Positions 54,921 to 64,000 of a stretch of 64,000 nucleotides of DNA are shown here, one piece after another. This DNA is from Amyelois transitella (taxonomy: Eukaryota > Arthropoda > Insecta > Lepidoptera > Pyralidae). Position 1 is the first letter of the stretch; each line of letters starts with the position of its first letter. Position numbers and translations under genes: made by a program. The notes under the pieces are model-generated. The model was given only the letters and a program-made list of their open reading frames with translations, was not told the origin of the DNA and did not search any database. Location: contig NC_083505.1 of assembly GCF_032362555.1 (NCBI RefSeq), positions 9,167,501 to 9,231,500 of the forward strand, written 5' to 3'.

Positions 54921-57900
54921 GAAAAAATTAATTTCAGAGATATCTTGTTAGGTATATATTTTTTGAAATTATTTTTAGTTTGAGAAAGTTTACTTTACAC
55001 ATGGACATTTTAATCACTTGAAGTAGGTGGTTATCTATTGATGTAGAAGGCTGCTAGTAGGGCTTAGTGCGCGATAAGTAGTTTACCGATAGACTAAGTG
55101 TAAAATGTCAAAATTCCATTATAGTTAATTTAAATGAACCTGTGTCAAGTTGAGTAGATACAATTAAGCTTTTGAAACGGAAACTGCCGTGTTTACTTAT
55201 CATAACATGCCCCAACATTGTCGTTAAGATAGGAGCCGTAATATTTTAATTAGAAAGTTGGCAGAAATTACAGGGTGGAGATGACTAATGAAGAGTTATG
55301 GTAATTCGTCGGCACCTCGTTTACACGATACTTCAACTTTCGATGCCGTTTTGTTGGTAATTTGGCAGAATTACTGGAATTTGATTTCAAAGCGACATTG
55401 CGGTCGCAAAGTCACGAAACTAGCTTCCGTCGCCACAAGATGGCCGCAAGCATCTGTCGGGTTTGTCGCTCTTTCTTTACAAATTACTGTACTTTTGATA
55501 CAATTATTTTACTATGTCATTATTATTGTGGTAACCTGAACACTTTCCGGGTAACAGACATCGCCTGGAGATGTGTAAATAGCCTGTTTTAACGTAGCCG
55601 TTCACATGACAATGGGAGACAGAAGGCGTTTTAAAGACTTTCACTACTATTCAATGTGAATGTCATAATTGTCCTTTACTCTGTAGGGACAATTTATTTA
55701 ATACAAAATATCTCTTTGAAGACTTCCCATTCTAACTAATTATCTTTCTTCACATTCAATTGAAGTCAAAATATTAAATAAATAGAAAGTACTATGCATG
55801 TATGTAAACGTAAGTAAAGATGCTTGATGGTTACTCAGTTACGGTACTTTACAATTTTCCCGATATAAGATCGGATAGAGCTTGTCAAGCCATTTATTAA
55901 TCGTATGGTTTTATGTCTACTTCTGAGAGCCACTTTCAGGAAAGTACACTGTAGCGCCCTTAGTCAATTTTATGAAAATTGCTATTAATAAATTGTAATA
56001 CGTACTGTACTTATAACTATTCACATTTAAGTGTGGATGTACTTATCTTCGATTAATTTAGGTATTACCTAAGTCTAAACAAGGCTTATCTCAGACAGCA
56101 AATACCTGACAATTCGCTTTAAGTATAAATTTAGAAATAAGGATCATAAGGGATTTCATAAAAGTAGGTACATTTATTGTTAATTCAACACCATTTATAG
56201 TATAAATATAAATTTAGTAGAGCTCATCTATGTGGGGTGGGCCGCGAGGCACAAATCTTTCAATTGCAGGCACTCAAACAGTCGCTACTTTAAAGACGTC
56301 ACTCTTACATAAATTTAAATTGTCTTCTCGGCATTCGTTCAAAATTATTTATGTCACTATTTATTGTATTAACATAAATTGGACATGAGTTATTTTATTA
56401 GTCAGAATGCATCGAGAATGCGTCGTACAAAGGTTATGATTACAAGGGTGGTTTCACATGCAGCGCGAGCAGATGTATTTTCCACATAATGTTGTGATTT
56501 TTCCCCACTGATATATTTAATCTGACCTTGTGACATCACAATATGTCATACCAGGATTTCAAATTAGAATGAAGTGATGGTAGGCTATGTATTTCCAGGT
56601 AGGCTGCTATCATCTATATCTTCTAAATTTTAATTTTCTTTTCACGACATCGTGTGAACCTACCTTTATTTAAATTTTGTCATGGACCATAAATACAACG
56701 ATTGTTTATTTTATACAAGGGAAATAATCCCTGTGGCACGCGCATGTTATTAGTTCTAAAAATTTTATCACTTTTGTTTATATTTATAATCAGTTAAAAA
56801 GTGGATAGGTTTTAGTTTTGTTTCTGAGGTAGGTACTAATAGAATTAAGTTGTCTTGACATAGAATTTAGGTCTAATTTAGTTTAGGTTGTGAAACGTAG
56901 GTATCCGATATTCGTAGTAATGAAGGAAGGTTCTTAAAATTATGTTCAGCATCCAGATTGTAATACAATTCTAAACATTTACAACTTCGAGAGTTTTAAC
57001 AATATGCCATCCCTACTCGCTCTACAGACTCAATAATTAATCATTGTACCGTCACATTACACGTATTGTGATGTAAAAGTGATACTGTTCCCGATTGATA
57101 TTGAATACCACACGCTACATCATGCTGTCATAACACAGAATGTCGAGAGCATTTATTTTCTCGCACAAAATCAGGACTCCGTGTGTTCCGTGGGCGACAG
57201 AATGGGCCAGAACGACGGGGGTCCGGCCAGTCTTAATTTAATAATCCTAATCGCATGGGCACAACACTAGAACATGTCTGCTGAGGCGCTGTAACAATTT
57301 AAAGGTATTTAGTGGGCCGATCGCAATACGCTGTACTGAGTCTTACATGTTTTGTTTCATTTTCAATACCTAATTCATTGCATTGGGTTAATAAGAAAGA
57401 GTAAACTTAAAGTAGGTTTAAGGATAATTTTTATCCTTTATTTATTATTTTATCTTATTTGTTATTGCAGATCTTTATTGTACTTTAATATTGCTTCATT
57501 TCCTGTTCATCGCAAAGTCATTCTTAGATGGTCTTATTGATTAGTTGACTAGACATATGGCCCCTTAACATAGGTTTTAGTTTAGACCTGTCAGTAAAAT
57601 AAATAATTGTGCATTGTTTTGTATAACGAAGCCCTTTTCCATCTGGATCGAATGTAGTCAGTAAGCTAAAATGAAAAATTCCTCAGTTTATATAAATCAT
57701 GTAATTGCTACTGAGTATTTGCAACTGCTTCTGTGTGATTACTTTTAAAGAGGAATTGTTTTAATTTGTTTCTTTGGTTGTGACTTATTTCACTTTATTT
57801 CTTAAGCTTTCTTTAACATTTACCTGAGGAAATGACGAAACTTTTTTCTGAAGTTGAACAATGCAGCCCAGAATAGCCTTTTAATTTTTTAGCTATTTTA

Positions 57901-59597
57901 TAAATTGAAAGAGAACTGTTTATCATAAGATAAAGTTTTACTAACTGGCATACTTAAAGATACTTAAAAAACAGGTATTTCAACACATTACGAAGAAAAT
58001 CCGACTAAATACTTGTTGAATATTATCAAGCATTCGTTAAAATATTTAATTCAGAAAAAATAACAATAATATGATGAAAATTTTATTCGCTGCAATGATG
58101 ATCATACTAAATTCAAAATGTGGATGTTAATCATTTCTAAATGTCTCTATATCAAAGTACCCTCATTTAATTTTAAATGTTAACGATGTAGATGCGATAC
58201 ACCAAGCACAGACCTTTTCATCTGTCAAGTTTTAACAGCCATGGAATTGGGTTATAATTTACGATTTTATCTCGTTCGGCACCCCGCATAGGGGCAGTGG
58301 TCAGTACAGTATGAATGAGAAAAAAACCTGCACTAGTATTTAGGGGGGTAATGGTCAACAGTGTCCTGCGGTCGCCACGCCCGCCCTGTTGTGACTTGCC
58401 AAAATAAAGTCGTAATAATGACAGATGAGTGTAACTTTCGTGTTATTTAGAGCAACACGAAGGCTTGCCGGCTGTTTGTCGAGTGCCCGTTGTGTCTAAC
58501 TGTCGGGGGTGATTTTGTTCTAGTTTAGCTGATCAGTTTATGTCCATTTGGTATTGTTAACGTGGTCAGTAGATAACGTTGTCACTATTAATAAAATCGG
58601 GGAAGTCGATCGTTGTGTAGCTGTCATGATAAATGGCGAGATTTGCGATTGTGGAGTGTGATGTAACAAAGCATCCTTGCCATTGAGATGTGGGCAATTT
58701 GGTGTGGTTTAGACAAACGCTTTTATTTACACATAAACTTTTGTTTGAAAAATGTTATTATAAAAGCCAGATCATTTCATTAACATGATAATTTTTCAGA
58801 TAATTGAGTCGCGATTGAACGTAAATTATATCGGTGAGGATTGCACCTTGTCAAGGGAAGTGCGGATTGACGCCAAGATCATGCTAATAAGAATATTGAG
58901 TTACGATTTTATAAACTAATTTTCTAGCTTACCCTCTATGAAAGACCCATTGTTAGCGCTAATTTAGCAACAAAGATTGATGCCAGGTTTGACCTCCGGT
59001 GCCTGACAAATAGTTGGTCCAGAGGAGGCGTCGCAGAGCGTCTTGCTATAAATAAGGATTAGGCTACTGGCCACACAGTCTTGCGGAGACGAAGAGCCCC
59101 TTGTGACGTCTAACGGCCCCACGCTACAATTCTCATGTCCAATGCTCCAAATACCCGCAATTCGTTTACTTCAAACCTAAATATATCTTGGATAAATTTT
59201 ATCGCCTACGATTCACAAAGCTCTTCTCTCCGAGCGTATTTGACTCGTGAATTTGCCTTATTTCGGCGCCTAAGACCCGAATCACAAATTAGAAGCCTGG
59301 CATCAAGTTTTGCGCAAGAAGCGTTAAGCCACGGCTGTTTTAGGCTCTACGGCGATGTTTCAATTGCAAGTGCGTCGGGATTATGGGATCACGATCTGTG
59401 ACAGAAAGCGTCGAAACACGCACGAAATTCTCCTGGATCGTACGAATTATAGTTAGGATTGAAACTGTCGGTGTTACATTCAATTTAAATACTATAAGGG
59501 ATTTCCTTATTTTTTTGGAAATTAAAACTAAGATTCAAGTTATCTTACGTCAGAATATCGGATAGCAATCATACTTATATACTTACGTAACTCAAGA

Positions 59598-59828
59598 ACA
59601 TACATATGGTCACGTCTATATCCCTTGCGGGGTAGATAGAGCCAACAGTCTGAAAAAGACTGAATGGCCACGTTCAGCTATTTGGCTTAATGATAGAATT
59701 CAAATAGTGACAGATTGTTAACCCATCGCCTAAAAAAGAATCCCAAGTTTGTAAGCCTGTCCCATCCATGGGAAAGATATGGAGTGGTCCTTTTCTTTTT
59801 TGTATTGGTGCCGAGAACCACACGGCAC
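59598..59828 (-). repeat. SINE with perfect 13-bp target duplication
   Basis: The element is 231 bp and bounded by ACGTAACTCAAGA at 59585-59597 and 59829-59841. It defines the limits of this family: an (ATGT)n-like tail with 'tatggtcacgtctatatccc' at the left and 'gccgagaaccacacggcac' at the right. The RNA sense is the minus strand. Confidence 0.92.
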
Positions 59829-60757
59829 ACGTAACTCAAGACACGTCATCAAAACATTAGTTGCCCTCACAATCCAGTAAATTTTTCATTACTTTTTACT
59901 GTATCATATTTAAAATGTTATTTTTTTTACTGATACAAATACAGTATGCGCACATTGCCAAGCTTTTGTATTCTTTTTTAAGCCCACTTGAATAAATAAA
60001 CATGCGTAGAAGTTTCTTGAGAATCTGTAAATTACTTTCTTATAGAACACTACTTGATTGCATAAAGCCCCATTTAGCTCAAGTTAGGAGAATGGTCTTT
60101 GGAGTCGATGATGATAATCTCTAATCCGATGCTTAAGGTTTATAGCGTTTTACTTGACTAAACGGATTAGCTAAAGTAACTCAACTTTCTCATTTAGCTA
60201 AAGTTGAGCTTACTTGATCAATAAATGAGAGTTATTACTTATACTTTTTATTCAGTTTGTTATTGCAAAATATATTGAATTATATCATCGGCGTTAAAAA
60301 ATTAAATCTCTTTTCATTACAATTCTCGGAAAAACAAATTACGTCGTTGATGCGAAAGAGGGGATGTCAGAGGTTGTGCAGTGTTCATTGCATTAGAAAG
60401 ATGAAGTCTCTGCCTACCTACTTATCCGGCGTATGATTTTATGTAGGTATTTACGTAAAACGATATTTTCATTCTACTACTTTTGGTTTCGAATATTTTA
60501 TTTGATTGCAATACTACTTACAGATGTATAACGGTGTCCAACAAATGTGGCAGAAGTAATTTTATTGCTATACTCTGTCCCATAATATAATTAGAGGTCA
60601 TAGTGTTATCTCGTGAAATCTCCAATTACATAGATATGTATGGGCCTGTGTTAAGATCATAGAAATAAAATTGAATATCCAAGGGGAGCTTACTGAAATA
60701 TTATTCTTGCAAAATTACACAAGTAAGAGGTTTTCTTCAGAAAATACGAAACTTCAA

Positions 60758-60805
60758 ACATATATCACGTCTTCATTCCTTACGGGAAAGACAGAGCCAA
60801 GAGTC
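60758..60805 (-). repeat. SINE tail fragment
   Basis: 'atatatcacgtcttcattcc' followed by 'ttacgggaaagacagagcca' matches only the tail end of the SINE. Confidence 0.5.
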
Positions 60806-60863
60806 ACGAAACAGAGAAATAACTGTAATTTATTTAAAAAAAAAGACTACTTGCATGACTATA

Positions 60864-61338
60864 CAGGGTGACTTTTAATTCAACTGCATAAATTTAACTG
60901 TTAAGTGTACTCATCTAAAGGATATTTAAAAACGTTAAAAGAATAATATCGGTTCATATTTTAGAAAGTACGAAAAAAAATAAAAGTGTCAAAATCCACG
61001 ATCCTAAATACGTCATATCACCCCGGCCGGCGGAAAAGCGACGCGTAAGATTCAGAGGTCAACGACACAATTCATTCAGCTGAGCGATCTCGACAACTCT
61101 GTACTTTACTTGATCTTGATACTAGAAAAATAATTTATTTTTCACACATTTATTTACATGTTTAGTTTTAATTTCTTTTTGTAGTATTGGTTTTTAATAA
61201 ATCGTGTGACGTAGTTTTTGAGGGTTTTTAAATGTGAAAATGATTACGTTTAATTTAAATTAAAATAGGCTTAAACGGCTTAGAAGCATGGGTATAGTCT
61301 ATGTTTAAAAAGATGCAGTTGTTTTAAATGTCACCCTG
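60864..61338. mobile_element. 475-bp MITE, Tc1/mariner-type ends
   Basis: The ends CAGGGTGACTTTTAATTCAA and the complement of the right end CAGGGTGACATTTAAAACAA form inverted repeats of about 28 bp with a few mismatches (both continue CTGCA). TA lies on both sides (60862-60863, 61339-61340). There is no transposase frame inside, so it is non-autonomous. Confidence 0.75.
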
Positions 61339-63295
61339 TATATGCAAAATACCCCATTCTAGTTTTAGGCGTCTTTAAATTTTGTTAAGAATATACTTTA
61401 GAAATAAAAGTGTCTACACATCAACCACACAAAGTTGATTTTTATTTCTAAAGGTCGTGGTTTACAACCATTGTTCATCTTGCCACATCTCCTTCGGTTC
61501 TATGATCTGGGGCACCGGGCAATAGAGTCCGAGGGATTAGCCGATGGCCAGTCTTCTCACGTCGTGTTGGGCTCGGAGTTTCAATTAGACCGACCGCTCT
61601 GGGGCCACCCGAATGACAATATTGGTTTATTACTACCGCACATGAATATGTATATACGAGTATCTTATGGGTGTGTCATTTGTGTCTTAAGATTGTGCGA
61701 ATTATGAACATAATATTAGTTTGCCAGTTTAGCTTTAAGCCATGGTTTTCAAATCATGCGAATGAATCTAGGCTACAATATGAATTATCGGCATGTCGAT
61801 ATTTTTACACGAAACAAAAACATTGCTTAGGATGCTACAACTATTCCAATAGATACCTACTTACAATGCACTGTAATTAAGTGATAAATAAATTAAAGTA
61901 CCTTGTGTTTTTATATTGCTGACGGTATTTAATAAGTGTAATCTGATGTGAAATTACCCTTTAATTGTTTGGACCAGATATATAAAGCAACATTTAAAGG
62001 AATATCTCCAACAAAAACATGAATTAGAAAAATACACCCTTTCTGTCCGGTATTTACGTCCTACACGTCAAATTAAAGGGGTATGTTAATGTTACACCTA
62101 CAGATTGTGAATTCGTTATTTTTTAAAAAAGCTTTAATCACGGATCTACATAATAATGTGGAACGGACGGGACTTCCCGTCCATCAGACAACTTGATTGA
62201 TGTGGCCTCCTAGATTTATTTGCTTAAAAAAGTAGCACGCCACACGTCCGCAAAGCTTTACCGCGCGTAAATGGCATCCGTGATACCTTTGTTTCATTTT
62301 TAAATAATTCCCTTTCATAATTAGCGTAATAAATTATAAAATGATAATAATACAAGGGCCATCTTGTGAAACGCTTAATGTCGCGCGTCGGGGGGTGCCG
62401 CGGGCGACCGCGTGTCAATCACTCTACCGAATGTAGAACAATTCTTATTTTGAAAAAGAATAAAAAATACGTATCATTTTATTGTTGTCTTTCTCTGTCC
62501 AGTTCGCGAAACGTTTGCGAGAGAGGAACGGGTTTAGAAATCGGTCTTGTGGTAACATCTGTGCTTTATAATAGACGCTTACGTAGGCTTCTTTTCGGGG
62601 ATCGAGCGAGCCCGGTGGGATCGCTTTAACATGATTGATCTGTTTATTTTACATTTTAAAGGAGCATTTTTACGGTTGCTTGTCAACTTAATAACAAAGT
62701 GTTTTATTTAGGGACACGTTAAATTCAGTTTTATTGATAGGTTTCTTTTAACATTATTCATTCGTTGACTCGAGATATTCCAAATGTTTTAGTAATGATT
62801 CAACCGTTTATAGATGTGATTGGCGTTTCATAAACCTGGTCGAGGTATTATCCTTAACTACATTTTATGTTAATTGTTAATTCAGAATGTAGATGCATAT
62901 ATACATTTATATTATTTTTACCGTTTTGTAATTTGTTAAACAAAAAGTTACTAAAACCTAACTTTGAGTTAGGTACTTAATAAATTTAAAAATAAACTTA
63001 ATCACTAATAAAAGATACTTGATATGAGGCACCACAAGTCTAAGCTACTGTTTATTGCCAGATACGAGTAATAAGCTTTTAGCTTTTATCTTTCCGCGGG
63101 AGAACGCTTACTTTTTACTCTTTGATAACTTATCTGCTACGCCTTCATTGTAAGTGGCTTAAAGATAGTTTATATTCTTTTGAGAATAGTTAAAGAATTG
63201 GTTAATTAGTGTTCGAGTATAATTAGAAATAGAGATTCCATTCTTACTATAATTATAATTACTCTCGTATTTTTTTAACATGCTTACCTACATAT

Positions 63296-63385
63296 AATAA
63301 ATCACGCCTCATTTCCAAACGTTAAGGTAGAGGCTTTATCTTTTCACTTGTCACGATCTATGCATTCTCCTTTCTACAATAATTT
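63296..63385 (-). repeat. LINE 3' fragment, diverged
   Basis: 'aaatcacgcctcatttccaa', 'ggtagaggctttatcttttc' and 'acttgtcacgatctatgcat' correspond to the tail and last codons of the LINE at 37428-38767. Confidence 0.65.
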
Positions 63386-64000
63386 ACTCGCAGTAATTAA
63401 TTTGGATTGTTCTTTTGTTAATAAGTGAAATAATACTTATGTCAAATAAACTATATCAATTCGGGAAAAATACTAATTAATTCATGCATTATGTCTCTTT
63501 TGACACTAATAATTATGAGCTACAGAGTCTACTCACTGCTGTTATAAAATTTGTGTTATAGCCTTCATTAGCGGCATTTATTTCTTCTCTTTAATGTTGA
63601 GTGTTTACGGATAAATTACTAAGAATTTTCTTAAATGTTTGTATTGCGGGGCTCGTTAAACAGCAAGATAAAAGCAGAAAAAGTGCACTAATCTTCTGAG
63701 ATAGGAAGCAATTACATGCATCTCTTTATTAATTTTCGTAACTACCCTCGACATCAAAGATGCCGCCCGACGTGGGGCGCGTGCGCCCGCCCTTGACTTG
63801 TGGTCTAAGTTACAGGCGAAGTAGTAGTCCAAAGTTCAGTCGCAGTAATGTTATCTCTGAAAATTAGGTTTCGCGTTCTATCCCTAGCTTGGTAAAGATC
63901 TTTTGCTTTTTATTGGCATAATATTATTTTTTATCATAAATGTGTCTATTACTATGAGTTTACATATATAACGGATATTGCTTTAGGTCTAGCTGATGAT

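Larger units (their letters stand above)
51451..64000. other. Gene-poor region, 12.5 kb
   Basis: I find no supportable coding gene. The interval holds SINE copies (53601-53894, 59598-59828), a MITE (60864-61338), LINE pieces and separate GC-richer blocks at about 51640-51830, 54660-54920, 57070-57300, 58230-58560, 58960-59420, 61480-61640, 62210-62630 and 63740-63850 in otherwise AT-rich DNA. Such a pattern is common beside developmental genes, whose enhancers stand out; the target gene would lie beyond the window. Confidence 0.5.

Noticed and set aside
55288-55592. Two overlapping plus-strand frames
   Set aside because: Both look random, overlap in different frames and have no domain or splice support.
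61435-61707. 90-codon frame in a GC-rich block
   Set aside because: No ATG near its start and no family features; the GC-rich composition alone lengthens frames.
1-64000. Bacterial-type systems (CRISPR arrays, operons, phage defence)
   Set aside because: The window is animal nuclear DNA with introns and retroelements; no regularly spaced short repeats or operons were seen.

Overview
This is an animal nuclear window, almost certainly from a moth (Lepidoptera). The evidence is AT-rich sequence, GT/AG-split genes whose products look like insect proteins, mariner and piggyBac-like DNA transposons, and many copies of short interspersed elements of a type common in moth genomes. There are no bacterial operons, CRISPR arrays or rRNA/tRNA genes that I could support. 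The exons below were joined by hand from splice sites and reading phase; no database search was possible.

Layout, left to right. 1-1050 holds the first coding exon of a SLC7/LAT-type amino-acid transporter on the minus strand; the rest lies off the left edge. 2178-4884 (minus, 4 exons) is the WD40 protein AAMP. 5951-10025 (plus, 3 exons) is mitochondrial ribosomal protein L10; its second intron carries a 3.05-kb piggyBac-like element bounded by TTAA, which itself contains a complete-looking mariner. 11297-13090 (minus, 3 exons) is a TALE homeobox gene of the Mohawk (Mkx) type. 16521-33057 (plus, 7 exons) is a second, complete SLC7/LAT transporter, with large introns full of repeats and hairpins. 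35772-37139 (plus) is a single-exon, intact but diverged copy of the complex I 49-kDa subunit (NDUFS2), probably a retrogene. 37428-38767 is a LINE insertion with target-site duplications, a frameshift and a strange hairpin at its 5' junction. A second LINE 3' fragment (39238-39479) and a 163-bp foldback MITE (40535-40697) follow. 41276-44142 (plus, 4 exons) is a sorting nexin of the SNX20/21 type. 50308-51254 (plus, 2 exons) is a small two-helix membrane protein I do not recognise; a diverged copy of the end of its last exon lies 100 bp downstream. From about 51.5 kb to 64 kb I find no supportable gene, only scattered repeats and GC-richer blocks that look like candidate regulatory DNA.

Functionally the genes are a mixture: two LAT transporters (membrane amino-acid exchange), mitochondrial translation (mRpL10) and respiration (NDUFS2 copy), endosomal trafficking (SNX20/21), a cytosolic WD40 protein (AAMP) and a developmental transcription factor (Mkx). 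They do not form one pathway. The strongest candidates for novelty are the NDUFS2 retrogene, the unknown membrane protein with its duplicated tail, the nested transposons in mRpL10, and several long hairpins or inverted repeats inside the LAT introns.
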